Positions 37,447 to 50,942 of a stretch of DNA of 64,000 nucleotides are shown here, piece by piece (position 1 is the stretch's first letter; every line of letters starts with the position of its first letter). This DNA comes from Vespula vulgaris. Taxonomy: Eukaryota > Arthropoda > Insecta > Hymenoptera > Vespidae. The notes beneath the pieces are model-generated. The model worked only from the letters and a program-made list of their open reading frames with translations. It had not been told where the DNA came from and made no database searches. Position numbers and translations under genes: made by a program. The stretch lies in the NCBI RefSeq assembly GCF_905475345.1, contig NC_066587.1:5718070-5782069 (forward strand). Direction: 5' to 3'.

Positions 37447-38548
37447 CAACACACGATACGGTTTACTTTACCCCTTTCCATCAGGAGTTTGCTTTTGTAT
37501 ATCGAAAATCCGGTTAAACGAGCCGACGATCGATTCGATCGGACAGCCATAATATCGCGGAGATGCTTCTCAGCTCGCGATACGTGTGGAAAGGCAACGC
37601 GACCCTATCTCCTCTCTAGCTCTCGTTTATCTCGGAGCCGCTTAAAATGTCTACCTGATGTGTTCCCCCCTTTCTTCATCCTCTCTCCATCTCCTTTCTT
37701 TCTTTCTCTCTTAGATGTTCAGAGAATAATATGTATATAAGAGAAAAGAAACGCGTACCATAATACGATCCTGCCCTTACTCGTCCTTGCGAGGATAATG
37801 CGCAGGATAGGATACGTTTATTCTAACCGAGACCCTGCTTCCTATTTTTTATACCGGCCCATCCGTGAATTATTAGCATATGGTATTTGATATATTCGAT
37901 AGTTTACCGAGATAAAACCATAGTTCACATTATTCCGACCGTTGAAACGAACTCGCTGAACTATCGTTATTCCTTCACTCATTTTCATTCGCTCATTTAC
38001 ATCGACGAATAACGATAATCTTGTCAATTTCTATGACAGGAATTTAATTCATAGAAACGATCGAGCTTTCCAACATGTTCCGGGAAAATCAATTTGCAAA
38101 GAATTTGCGAGATGCTACAGGGTAAATAAATTTCATCTATTAAACTGTAACTGACATCCGTGAGTATAACATTTCGAGCGTGTACACGCGAGAAAATAAT
38201 CTGTACAGGGTGGCGGCACGGTTGAAACCGAGTTTAACCTGCGTCAGATTGTCCTTTCGCGAGCGTAGTAAGTCAACGTTGCTGTAATTTCATAGGGCGC
38301 CGGCGCTATCGGAGAAATAAGCGTTTGGCGCCGCGTGCAGTTGATTGTGACGTATGATACTCGTACATTATACACCTCGCAGCTTCGTCTCGGTTTCGAG
38401 TTTCGACATTTTTCTCGGTACTTTATTACACGCTTGAGATATTTCGGCCCTCCCGCCTTTATATATCCCTAGCAGCCACGGTAAGAAAGAGTTTACGTTA
38501 CGTTACCTACATACCTGTGTATCTATGTCAAAAAAATACCTGAAAGGA

Positions 38549-38570
38549 TGCGCTTGCGTTTGCGCTTGCG
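38549..38570 (+). repeat. TGCGCTTGCG direct repeat
   Basis: The 10-mer occurs at 38549-38558 and 38561-38570 in a short GC-rich patch. Confidence 0.55.
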
Positions 38571-39875
38571 CAAAATCTTTGATTTTCAACATTGCGAATT
38601 GCGTATCATTTTCGTAAAAACGATTTTACCATATTTGTCTGAATGAAAATTACAAATTATTGTAGACTCGTTTATATGAAACGAGGGATATCGAATAAAC
38701 GAATGGAATTTATCGTCAAATATCTGAATAAAAATTGCATTCCTCGTGAGATATCGAAGAGAAAATTAAGACCTCGTTATAACCGATATTAAAGTATATA
38801 ATTCCTTTACATTGGTATAGCGGAAAAGGGAAAGTCAAGAGAAGGCGTTGAAGAGGCTAATGACGTCTCATAAAGTTTAATCACGGCGAAGGGAAAAGCC
38901 GAAGGGAAAAGTCGAGCGTGCCTGGAGACCGGAGGTACCTCGATTTTTTTTCAAACGTAATTAAAATTTAATTCCGTATCTCTTCAAAAGATGAATACAT
39001 ACATAAATCGTTTTTTCTTTTTCTTTTTCTCGTTAAAACGCTTTTTCTTCCCGGAGTTTCCATACGAGTCTTTGCATTAGGAAAGAGCAGACTCCTATTT
39101 TCTATGTTCCAAGACACGCCAGATCGACCTGGTGGTGAGATTATAAAGGATACCTCTCACCCTTACGAGAACACCGCAATGTCGATAAAACAGTTCAACC
39201 CCTAGAAACTCGATCACATCGATGCGGTAGAATACTTTTCTGAAGGGTAACTTTTTTCGATGATGGCGATCCTAGCGGCGGTTGTTCGTAACGTTATGTA
39301 AAACTTACCCTTCTAAAATCCACTCTCTCTGACCGCAAAATTTTTTTCTCAAATCTGACATTTCGTCAGATTTCTAAAAATATATACTTACTAAAAAGTT
39401 ACTATAAAGATTACGATTACGATATAAATTAGTTAAAAAAAAAAAATTTCAATTTCAGTTTTCATAAAACTAACTGCTAATTCGGTATAAAACAAAAAAT
39501 AATAAGAAAATCAAATATCCCATAGTCGTCGTGATGTTAAAGAAGATAAAGATTTCTACAGTGAGATGAAAATAGGCGTTGAATTTTCATTAGCGCCTGA
39601 AGTCAGGCAACGAAATATACTCTAGCGAAAGCCGGGCTCGTGGAACCGGAGAAGGGTTGACAGCTCCTGGATTTACATAATGCTTACGCCGTAACGCAAG
39701 TATCCCGACATACAACGTGACCGCATTGGCATCACTGATACGTCTTGTATATCAATGACGTAATTATAATCACAAATTCAAAGTCTTCGCAGTAAAATTT
39801 AAAAATTAACAGAGAATTTTTTAAAAGATAAAAATTGGAAAGTTGTCGTTTAATATAACTGCATGGATAAGGTTC

Positions 39876-39911
39876 AATGAAGGGAAGATGTCTTTCTATC
39901 TTCCCTTCATT
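39876..39911. repeat. Perfect 14-bp hairpin, 8-nt loop
   Basis: AATGAAGGGAAGAT is followed by GTCTTTCT and then ATCTTCCCTTCATT, an exact inverted complement. Pairing does not continue cleanly beyond the 14 bp, so it is shorter than a normal microRNA precursor. It is not AT-repeat derived. Confidence 0.8.
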
Positions 39912-40149
39912 TTCACAAAGAAATTTTTCACAGTAGCCATTCGTTGCAATAGTGAACAGGCGAGATAACGAGACGTTTCCATCTGCGATTGCGGAGTAGG
40001 ATTGGGATATCGCGATCAGCGGTAAGAGCTGACTGGGATTTATAATTGATGAGAGCTATAGAACGACGCCAAGGTGTCGTTATCTGCGCTGACAAGATAA
40101 TACTCGCGAAAGCCAAGGACCCTCTTCGACCCTCTTCCTCCGTTCTACC

Positions 40150-40151
<2 letters not shown>

Positions 40152-40186
<35 letters not shown>

Positions 40187-40198
40187 TCTCTCTCTCTT
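40152..40198 (+). repeat. (CT)n microsatellite
   Basis: Pure CT with one CCC interruption. Confidence 0.9.
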
Positions 40199-42614
40199 CT
40201 GTCGCTTTTCTCTTCTCGATAGCACTCCTATTTCCATGAACTCGAGAATTCTCTCTCTTTCTTTCTTTTACATCTGACAGCTCTTCAAAAAGAGATCGGT
40301 TTAGTGTAGTATCAGAGATAGATACATATTTGTGTGTTATTATAACCATATATATATTTCAAGCAAAAAGCGTAACTTATATATTCGGAAAATAATAAAA
40401 ATAACTCGACGTGAAAAATATCCGAAAGAGTAAGACAAAGAATAATCGTTTTCCTTTAGAATGCAGCTTTCATTATGACGTCGATGTAACCGAGAGAACG
40501 GAGATAGAAAAAAAAAAGGAAGAGGAACGAGTTGGTCGTAAAAGGAAACGCGAGTACACAGGTATGACGCGACGAGCAATTAAGTTAATGTTTCGAAGCC
40601 ATTAGCTCGTCGTCGGTGAAGCGACGCTTCGTAAACAGTGTCGAGTCGTCTCGAGATCGGCCCCGTCCAGTTACGTCCGGCTTGGTGAGACACGAAATCG
40701 ATAGGGTAACTAATCGATCTTCCTCTTCCTTTCTCGTTATTCTCTGAATTCTGAATCTATGATACAGCCGTTCCACGTGGGTGCCACTAGGTGTACGAGA
40801 ATGGCCGTGGTACATGGTTCTGTATATACATGTATCACATACAAGCACACTCCAAGCGTACTTGCACGTTATCGAGATCACCTGCTGTCCACTCCACATG
40901 TCGCCCGCAGGCGAAATCGCGCAACCGACACCGGGCCTTTCTCTCGACCAATCGCCTCTTCGAACATACCTTTTTTTTCTACCTTCATCGAGTTCCTTCT
41001 TTTCGACAATGATTACGCAATTTTCAAACTCGATCATTATCATGATCTACATATCCTGAATCATCGATATGCTCTCTAATCTTTTCCACTCTTATTAATT
41101 AAATTCGAAAATTCATCGTTTCGTTGCCGAATAAAGTATCATTTGGAAGTTTACCCAGTTCGATTGGTATTATTTATGTACGGTCAAAGGACCGAACGAT
41201 CTTACGCTTCGTAAAGTCCGTTCTGGACGTTTACACCATCATAGGTTTAGACGTATTAGCAAGGTACGCGTAAGGGTGACCGCTCCTTTTGGAAGACGAT
41301 CTTCCAGATGGTCTGCTCTTAAGCCGATCCAGAAGCCATGCGGCGATTCTTCGAAATTCCGGAATATTGAACCCGATTCATGGTTCGGCTCACGTCAGAA
41401 GAGTCTCCCTCTATCCGTGATGCTTTTCTTTATATTTCAATGGACGGTCACCTTGTCGCGTCATCGTCTAACCACATCGTTAACTCCTTTGACCATTCGC
41501 TCAAAGTTAAATACTGACGGAAAGCTCGGAACACTTGTCTTCGGTAAACGCGTTTGTATCTTCCGTATGCCGAAAATAATATCTTTTCTTTCCTTTTTTC
41601 TTTTTTTTTTTTTGTATCGCCAAAATTTTCCAAAGATCTCATTAGAAAAATTTTATTGACGGGTAACATATGTACTTTCGTTTCCTTAAGTTTTTAAAGC
41701 AATATGATATTTGGCACGATATTTGCTCTTGATAGTTGAATGACGAATCGTAAATTAATGTTGTGTACATAAAAAGTGAGAAAGAAAAAAAAGGAAGGGC
41801 GATACCATGGTTATATGTAGTTACTCGCAAGGGACAATTAGAGTGGTCCACGAAGGAACGGGATATCCCGTCGTGCCTCTGAGTTAATGTACTTAGGCGA
41901 CTCCGATTACATTACCCCACCGTTACCGAGAACGAGGAGGGCTGAAACTTCAAGGCCGAAGCGCCACGTGTTTCGTGGTTAACTGAAAAGCTTCTCGTAA
42001 CGCTTAGTTAAGAGGTATATGTGTATGTATACCTGTATATACTAATACTATACTAGCCCGATTTCAAATTTTATATCCATACCATTTATTTTTACAACCT
42101 CCACGATGTTATAATCGTTCAGAAGATATGCCACTTAAAACGTTTTGATATTCTTTATAAGTTGTATCCTCTCTTTTTGAAAACGCATTAATTATTAAAT
42201 AGTAGATTTTTAAACAAAAACGTCAGCTTGAACTTTTCATGCGAAGTAAAAAGAAGCAAGAAGAAAATAAATATGATCGTTATCCTGCCCCCTTTCTTAA
42301 CCTTCGTCGGATGTACGTACCCTCCACCCATCGGCATCATCAAATATCGATGCCACGTGAATTTTCTGGGACGCCGGCAGGAAGCCATGCTGCCACCCTC
42401 CGATTACAATGCCAGATAGCAACGGGACTATTACGCCGTATCTTGAAGCAGGAAAGGCGGCTGAGAAATATGAAAAAAAAAAAAAAGAAAAAAAAACTCC
42501 GAGATATTAACGATTTTCATCCTGTGAGTACACGCTACGTATATACTCCAATAAAAATGTTATTAAACTTAGCAACAAGAAAATTGTATATAGTGTACGC
42601 TTCCTACGCAAGTA

Positions 42615-42702
42615 TTCTCTCTCTCTCTCTTTCTCTCTCTAGCTATCTATCTATCTATCTACCTATATATCTATATATCTATCTATCTATCTATCTATCT
42701 TA
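42615..42702 (+). repeat. (CT)n then (CTAT)n compound microsatellite
   Basis: CT units pass into CTAT tetranucleotides with ATATAT interruptions. Confidence 0.9.
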
Positions 42703-43351
42703 TATTGAAATTCTTACAAGAATTATAGACGACTAAATGTGCGAATTCGTTCGGTCTCGTTTAATTGAACCAATCGACCGCGTATTATCCGTATTAAGCT
42801 TTTCGCTCGGTTTCTCTCCTCGCGCTGATTCTGCTCGCGTAATTTTGCGACTGTCGGATAATTCGATCCAGTGGAGATTTAAGTGGAATAAAGGGGATAA
42901 AAAGACGAAGACCTGTAGTTCAGGCCAACGGAGACTATTAACGTACCCTTACCAACGTCTACCCGATAACGGGTACGACTCCCCAAGAAGACGTCTTGCC
43001 AACTAAAAGATATCAAAAAGTTCAACGTTACACTCTCCTGTGCTATTTTTAATTAAAAAAAAAAGAAAAGAAAATATAATATATATATAAAATAAAATAT
43101 CACGTGACTCAAAGGAAAATGAATGAAAAGACAAAATAAAAACGGAAAAGAAAGGAAAAAGGAAAGTAAGAAAAGTCACAATCGTTTTCACTGTTCTCAT
43201 GTTTCCTGTTTCAATGAATCCTCAAACCCATAGCAAATGCGGTCTTTTAATATATTTGCTGGCCCGGTAGTGAGCATGGACGAAGATACAACAGAAAACA
43301 GGTCGTTTGGTCCATTGAAACTGATTGGGATATTGGACCGCTTTTCAAGAG

Positions 43352-43471
<120 letters not shown>

Positions 43472-43884
43472 ATTATCGAGTAGAAGTAAGAGAAGAGGAG
43501 AGAACGCTTCTATGGTCCTTCGGGATTGTCCGTCACTAAATAACCCGAAGGCATGCCAATCCTTGTGGTCGCAGGAGCGTGTTGATGAGCCGGGGAGATG
43601 GTCTCGGTTAATCACGCAATTTTCATCAGTTTCTATCAACCGCAACCCTCGCAGCCCCCTCGAAACTAAGGGAAGGTTTGCCTCTCGACGGGAGAAGGTG
43701 ACTGGCCGGTTAAAGAAGGAAGCAATGGCGCAGAATGGAGGTGGGCAATTGCTCGTAACTCGCTAAACCACCTCCTTCCGCCACCCCCTTAACCCTCGAT
43801 ACACGTCGGCCAGCAAAAGCCCGTTAAACTCACCAACGAAAAGCCCTTCGCAAAATCTGACCGACCCTTCGTCGCGACGACCAT

Positions 43885-43940
43885 CTTCCTTCCTTCCTTC
43901 CTTCCTTCCTTCCTTCCTTCCTTCCTTCCTTCCTTCCTTC
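43885..43940 (+). repeat. (TTCC)n tetranucleotide microsatellite
   Basis: About 14 uninterrupted TTCC units. Confidence 0.93.
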
Positions 43941-44115
43941 TTCCCACCCTCTCTTATTTGATAAAAGGGTTAGTTGCTGTCCTCCTACAAGATCGTGGGT
44001 GAATATACAAGGGAGAAATTAACTCGTTAAAATTTGAAGCATTTCAAAACGATTAATGGCCCATCGTCAGAAGCTTTCTCCATCAAGTACGCGGCTTATT
44101 GTTAATAATATCTTT

Positions 44116-44119
<4 letters not shown>

Positions 44120-44160
<41 letters not shown>
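44120..44160 (+). repeat. (TA)n microsatellite
   Basis: Pure TA array of about 19 units. Confidence 0.9.
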
Positions 44161-44170
<10 letters not shown>

Positions 44171-44579
44171 AAAATGAAAGCTTCGAGTAAATTAATAAAC
44201 TTCTTATCAATCGTCCTAAGTTGCTACAAAAAGTTTAACACGAATAGAGAACAAATAAACTCCGTCCATCGGTATACGTTAATTAAGATTAAATTATATT
44301 AGCGAGTACAAAATCATTGTATAATTTTTTCTGTGTATATCTTTGGTTTCTACAGAAAGAGAGAAAGGAGAGAGAGAGATACTATTCTACTGCGTACTTC
44401 GGAGTGAATTCGTTTTTCAGAAATTCGGTCGCGCAAAAAAGCGAAAAGGAAGGTATAAAAAGGAACGACGAAAATATTGCTTGAAATCGGGACGCGAGAG
44501 GGTGTCGAGATCGTGGAAGGATGAAAAGAGAGCGAGGTTAAAAAAGAGGATGAAGAGATGACGCGGGGGAAGGAAGAGA

Positions 44580-44580
44580 A

Positions 44581-44647
<67 letters not shown>

Positions 44648-44652
44648 AAGAT
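44580..44652 (+). repeat. (GA)n compound microsatellite
   Basis: AG arrays regularly interrupted by AAAG. Confidence 0.88.
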
Positions 44653-47600
44653 AGAGGAGGGTTCGGTCGGAGGGTAGTTGGGTACTCAGAAACTCGCGGA
44701 GACCCTCTAACGAGCTCTTTTCTTCCCTTCCTATTTATTTCTGTTCCTTATTTAACCGACCCCCACCAGCTATGCTTCATCTTCCTCAGGCTTTCGTTTT
44801 TCCCGTCTCCGATGGAAGACCGAAACTTCTCTTTCTTCGTCGCAGGAGCAGGAACCCACCCTCCGGGCATCGCTGAACGAGGACCAACCTTGAGGACCGC
44901 CCGAATAAAAGTGCCGGCGGGGGAGGTGGAGCGAAAAAGATGAAAAGAGGAAGAAGGGAGAGAGAGTAATATGTTGGCGCATAATAAAAGCTCCTACTAC
45001 TGAATTTCTTTAAATCATATTCGACGATTCGCACTTGCTTTTGCTCGTCGCCATTTTGAAATTAGAAATAATAACGTCAGTATATATATATATATACATT
45101 TCGAGGATAATTTATATACGTTAGTCGCACTTTATGTACATCTATTTCGCAATCGTTCTCTCTCGTACAAGAATAAGTTACTCGTATCACTTTCGCGTTC
45201 CTATCGTTATTTACACAGGCAGGGAAGAACGTTTTGATATTTCGCAGAGTCGACTCTGGTATACCGTGCGATTTACTTCTCTTTTTCCTCCGATATTCGT
45301 CGGAAAATTGATTTGAACAGACATTTCTCTCTTTCTATCACTCCGTCACTCCTCATTCTCCAGTCTGTCTCTAATCCTCGTAGGAACCGCGGCAGCTTGT
45401 TATTAATGAATCTCCATGCGACTGTAGCTCGACGTAGGTAAAATAAAAAATGGCGCTCCCACGACTTTACCACCCCCGTGTCGCCAAGCGAGAGACAGGA
45501 GGGGTAGGGAAAGCCGAAGTGGAAGGAACGACGGGGGTGAAACTGCACGAATAAAAATGCCCTGTTCCCTGTGGCAAGGAGGCGGCGGCAACGGCGGAAG
45601 AGAGGGGTGGACTAAAGGGGAGGGTTGGTGTGCTCCAACGACTTGTGATCTGATCAATAAGCCGGTATAGGGGATTATTTTACGACAAGCCGTAGTACGT
45701 GTTTTCTCACACGAGTTTAAACCTCTCTTTGTGAAAATATCGAAAACTCGATAACGATCGCGATTCGCTCGAATGTTCCTTTCTTTTTGAATTCTACGCG
45801 TTTCTGCTTCTTTTTATTTTTTACGTATTCGTTCCCATTATATCATGCTTGCTACAGAGATAATAGTTTCCCCTTGAGCATTGCCATTGCCTATCACACA
45901 ATATTTTAATTATAGATATTGATTTTTCTTGAATTAAATATAATATATTATTGAAAATAATCGATGATGTGTATCAACAAATTTGATATTCGAAATTTAG
46001 AGATTTTCGATTTCTTCCAATTGGACGAAATATTTTCATTCCAGTCGAAATTTTTTCAGAGGATTTCGATTGGAGTCGACGAGGGACGAGAACTGTTTTC
46101 CAAATCCCTCAAAACGTGAGGCTCCTTAAATCTCTCAGTCTGAGTTTGTTTGGACGCGTTTGCGGTATAGCCTGTATCAGTCACCCTACCCATCGGTTAA
46201 ACAGAAGGAACTTAGAGTTTGAATTTGTGGGTGTTACTGTTACCGCTGCTATGAGTACCAATGGTAGATGGGTATTCCTTCCGCTTTACAGGAATTGAAT
46301 TTTAAAAGCACTACGCTTACTCCGTGGAACAATAACATTTCGAATGCATTATACTTACTGTTGTTTTTATTTACCATAAATTTCGTAATATCAATTCACT
46401 GCTTTTCAATACATATATACTATATACCGTGCGTGCACTTTATATATGTATGAGGATTTAGCAGAAGTAAAAACAATTACGATCTACATATGAAATATGA
46501 GTCGCATCGAATAACGATGAAGAAGAATGATAAAGAAAAGATAGGGAGAAGATGAAGACTGGATAAGACGAGAATGATGAATCGGCTGGAACGAAAAAGG
46601 GACTCAAAAAAGTGCGACACAGAGATAATTTAACAAGAGAAAATGTCGCATTGTGCTTTGCGCGGAGGCATTATTATTTCCAGGCCGGCATTATCCAGCA
46701 GGGTGGAGATGGCGAGAGGGAAAACTGATACAGAAAAGAATGAAACAGAGAATGGAAGAGTAAGAAAGAGTAAGAGAGAGAGAGAAAACGGGAATAAGAA
46801 GAAAGAAAAAGAGAACGATGCTTTGTGCCATCTACAATGATCGAGAAAGAATACTCCACCGCCTAGTGATTCGTCCTCCTCGTTGATCATTCCTCCTTGA
46901 CTGCGAGGGTATCTCCGTTCTTTCAATCCTCCTCATTTCTTCCAGGTGCAAGTCGTCGGTGGGTGCTGCACGTTCTTCAAAAAGCATCGAAAAGCCGGCG
47001 GATAATTTATTCTCAACAATAACTATCAGAAACAGAAGCCGTACCTCATTTTCTTCTAATATCCAATAATTTTCTTTCTTATCTACGTCATATCCAAATT
47101 TACATTTACAAAGCCAATATTTTAATAAAATGATATCGCATACATGTACGATTAGAAACATAAAAGAAACTAACTATAAACAGATGCATATGCATACATA
47201 TATATTATATGTATTTATTTATATTTACTTATTGAAGTTTAAAATTCGTATGATCGCATGGGAAAATATTAAAATTCCAAAAACTGGGCTCAACTGAAAA
47301 AGTAAAGTGACTTTGATATAAAGAAAAATTTTGTACTGTGTTTTGTTTTCAACGCGCGATATCAATCTATAAAATATCACAGCTTTGACAATATCGCGTC
47401 GCGCTGTCTAATGTAGATTACATTGCATCTGCCTTGATTTTATAGAGATGAAAAGATGAAAAGAAAGAGATAGAGGGAAAGAGACAGAAAGAGAAAGAGA
47501 GAATGAAGAAGAAACGTCTGGCATTGAAATAAACGTTACGAGACGTGGAAGCGTTGTTACACCGTCGTTATATTAAAATATGACAATAAGTAAGGTTCAC

Positions 47601-48727
47601 CCATATCTACCCTCCGCCATACCTACCCTCCACCCTCTTTCTACCTTACTCCATGCTCCAAACCCCAGTCGTAATTCCACCCTCGTAACCGCGTGCTCCT
47701 GGCTTTCCGAGAGCAAAAAATAAAATCCTGGTGATGTCATCTGCAGGTTGAAAAAATTACACGCAGCTAGGTTGAAGGAACTTCGTAATAAAGATTCAAC
47801 GAACACGACGTACATGTGTTTCCAATTTCTTATTTTCTTTGTTTTCCAAGTAGCAATTTGAAAGAGAAAAGATAATGAATTAATCGAGGTATATTCATCA
47901 GAGAGATCAAATGACAAAATGTAAGGTAAAGAAACAACTATCTATCGTTTTAATTAATAACAATGATTAAACATAGCCAAGATCGTCATTCTTAGATTCC
48001 CTTCGGAAGATCCATACCGAAGTAAAAAAGAAAAAAATCGAAAGAGTCTCGAGAGGAAGTCAGGTCGGTTGAATAGCAAGGCGGAACCTGTTACCCGAGG
48101 TCAGGGACTAATTACTTGATTACGTAATTGCTTTCCCGCCCCGACGAGTCCTCCGCCACAGAGCGTCGTGGCCAATAAACTCCCGGTGATTCACCCTCCA
48201 CTCCGAGTGATCCCTTGTCGTGCCGTACACGTCTTTCTGAAAAGAGAAAACTTTTTAAACGTCTTATAAAATAGAAACTTACTTATTTCTAACATAAAAC
48301 TATCTCTATATATAATACATCAAATCTAGAACGTATTAAGGAGCAAAATTTTCTTTTGAAAGAAAGAACAAAAAAAGAATATGTATGCACACACACATAT
48401 ATATACACATATAATATATATATCGGTGTGTGTCTGTGTGTTATATAATGAATGAAGTGAGCGTGATGGATTAGATGGTAAATGGAAATAAATGGAGGAA
48501 GATGAAAGGTGAGTTCGAATCGAAGGGATATAGAATCACGTGGATAAAGACGAGAGATGGAGAAGGGCACTATATTCGCAGCTTTCTACGTCTAGAGGTT
48601 CTTTCTTCGTAAGGGTAGTCCGAGAACTTCTCGACATCGCGACATCGCATATCGAGGTTGCTAACGGCGTAAGGGGATGTATTTATACATAAGCAAGTTT
48701 GTAGGAGGTGGAGAATGAAGAGAAAAA

Positions 48728-48775
48728 AAAGAGAGAGAAAAAGAGAGAGAAAGAGAGAGAGAGAGAGAAAGAGGG
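48728..48775 (+). repeat. GA-rich microsatellite
   Basis: AG and AAAG units lying about 100 bases left of the CpG-rich X-box block. Confidence 0.85.
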
Positions 48776-49150
48776 AAGGAGGGTTTGTCGTGACGCTCGG
48801 TAGAAGGAAGGGAGTAGGCGATAGTGCTATGGGAGTGTGTTGCCCTGTCTGACGTCGCTCATGGAGCTCGTTAGCGTTGCCCTTGGCAACACCCTTACTT
48901 TGTCGAGCCGTGCCCGCTACTCTACCACCATCGCCAAACCACCCATCGTCTTCCAGAACCAGGTGGGTGGGGGCTGCTGGTGTCGAGGGGGTGAGACGTA
49001 CGTCGCGAGAAAGGAAATATCATATCGAGCGCATGCGTGCACGATTCGCCATTCGCCATCACGTCATATGTGTGCGCAGGGGTGAGGCCAAGCAGGCCAG
49101 ACGCGATACAAAGAAAAATTCGGATATATGCGGGAGGTGCGGTTGGTAGA
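48776..49150. other. CpG-rich block carrying the second X-box
   Basis: This block is GC- and CpG-rich compared with both flanks, with TGACGTC at 48850 and the 3-nt-spaced X-box at 48876. It could be a promoter or enhancer. A short open frame from ATG at 48861 to a possible donor at 48963 overlaps it (see findings). Confidence 0.4.
48876..48890. promoter_or_regulatory. Perfect palindromic RFX-type X-box, 3-nt spacer
   Basis: GTTGCCCTTGGCAAC is two exact inverted GTTGCC half-sites separated by CTT. This matches the X-box recognised by RFX transcription factors, which in insects control ciliary genes of sensory neurons. It lies in a CpG-rich block, and a TGACGTC half-site begins at 48850 on the same strand. 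Binding and the target gene are inference. No ciliary gene start is visible beside it. Confidence 0.5.
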
Positions 49151-50897
49151 TAGGTTAAAGGAGATAGAGAAAATTTAAAGGAGTTCATGAAAAATAATTC
49201 ACATACGAAAACGAAAAATATCTATCGATTTGACTCCTATCATTTTTATACTTTATTAAAGAATTAAGAATAAAATGAAGAATAATCGTCGGTTAAAATA
49301 ATTGTTTCTTTCGGTCTATTAACGGGAAGATATAAAATTTGTATCCGTCATCGAAATGACACCATCCCACCGTAATAGTTCTATCGGCTGTCTTTAAATT
49401 CAATTGAGACGGATACCATAGGCTTAGCCGAGAAGTATCTCATCGAATCGAGACGAGTCTTTCGATCCGATCCTCCGGCATTCCAATTTTATTCGATGAT
49501 AGGGAAAAGGAGAGACGGACATTGGAATTAATAACAAAGTAATTCTTTATTGCGTTCAAAGATAAGACCGGTGATATTAATAATGGCGTCCGCGGGGATT
49601 TCATTAAAGAGCACGCAGAGTGCGGACGAAGAGGATACGAAGAAAGAGAAAGTAGAAAGTAGAAAGAGAAATCTCTTCCGATGAGAAGAGCTACGCGAAG
49701 AGGAAGGAGGAGGAAAACGCAGGAAGAAGGAAAAAGGAGTGGGGGAAACGCTGCGTAAGCCCAGGCCAGATCCGCTTAGGGGATGTAATTAAAATCGGAA
49801 AAATGTGTTTAATGAATATTCATTTGTGCCTCGATCTGCGATATTAAACGGGCTTGGCTTCGCTCTGTTCGTATATTGCCATTCGCCCCTACGTCGACGG
49901 CACGCGGACGATAAAAAAAAAAGAAGAAAGAAGAGCTAAAAGGGAAGCGATTGCAGTGATTCGAAACCAACCGAATCGACATTTTTTTTCACTCTCCTAC
50001 ACATCTCTTTTTTATTTCTTTTCTATTTTGCCTACCATTTTCGAAGAGATTTTTACAAATCCACGTTTTAAAAGCATTACACGATCACGAAAATATTCCA
50101 CCGGTATCTATGAGCAAATAGAAATTTCAGCAATCCAGAGCACGGGAAACCTTTTGTACTGAATTTTCCAAATTCTTGCTCCGAGTGTTAACGAACAGGA
50201 CGCGAACGCAATAATCCTTCTAATCGGCAATGAAAATATTTAATTCGTTGAATCAGTTCCGAGTAAAGAGAGAATCTCAAAATTTCATGTCATTTTTCGC
50301 AATTATTATCGAAGCAACAAGACAAAGTAAAATGTAAAAAAGAAACAAAGAAACTTTTTCGCAAAATTACGTTTGAACGAGCTTACAAATTTTTGAAACA
50401 TTTTCGACGTAGGAAAGAATCATTCCATTCGAGTATTTTACTCATGATTCTAACAACGTCGAAAGTTCAGACAAAAATTTTTTGCTTTGATCTTGACTAA
50501 GAGAGAATTCGAATAGAAAGCTCGAAATTTCCCTGGAGATTGAGGAGCCACATTCTCCTAATTTTTTATCTCTATAAAAGTATAAAGTCCAACTATGCTT
50601 CTGCCTTTTGATAATTTTTAATTTTCGAGTTGGTGCTACGATTTCGGGCACATAAAAAGTCAGTAGATAAGAGCGAGAAATATTTGCGATGATCTTTGTT
50701 CTTCTTCTTCCGTTTCCTCTTCTTCCATTTTTTTTTTCTTTTTTTTTCTCTCTACTTCTCTATCTCTTATGAAAACTCACAGCCTACCCTTGTCCCGCAT
50801 TTCGTGCCCAGAGGGTAGTGGAAGTGGGAAAAGGTGCACGAAACTTTCAAACGAATTTGCATGTCGCTTTCCTAACGATTTCCCCCTTCCAAGAGAG

Positions 50898-50905
50898 AAA
50901 AAGAG

Positions 50906-50941
<36 letters not shown>

Positions 50942-50942
50942 A
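50898..50942 (+). repeat. GA-rich microsatellite
   Basis: GAAA and GA units, with a pure GA end. Confidence 0.85.

Noticed and set aside
48421..48520. Strong donor-like AAAG|GTGAGTTCG at 48503
   Set aside because: No reading frame or acceptor upstream supports an exon.
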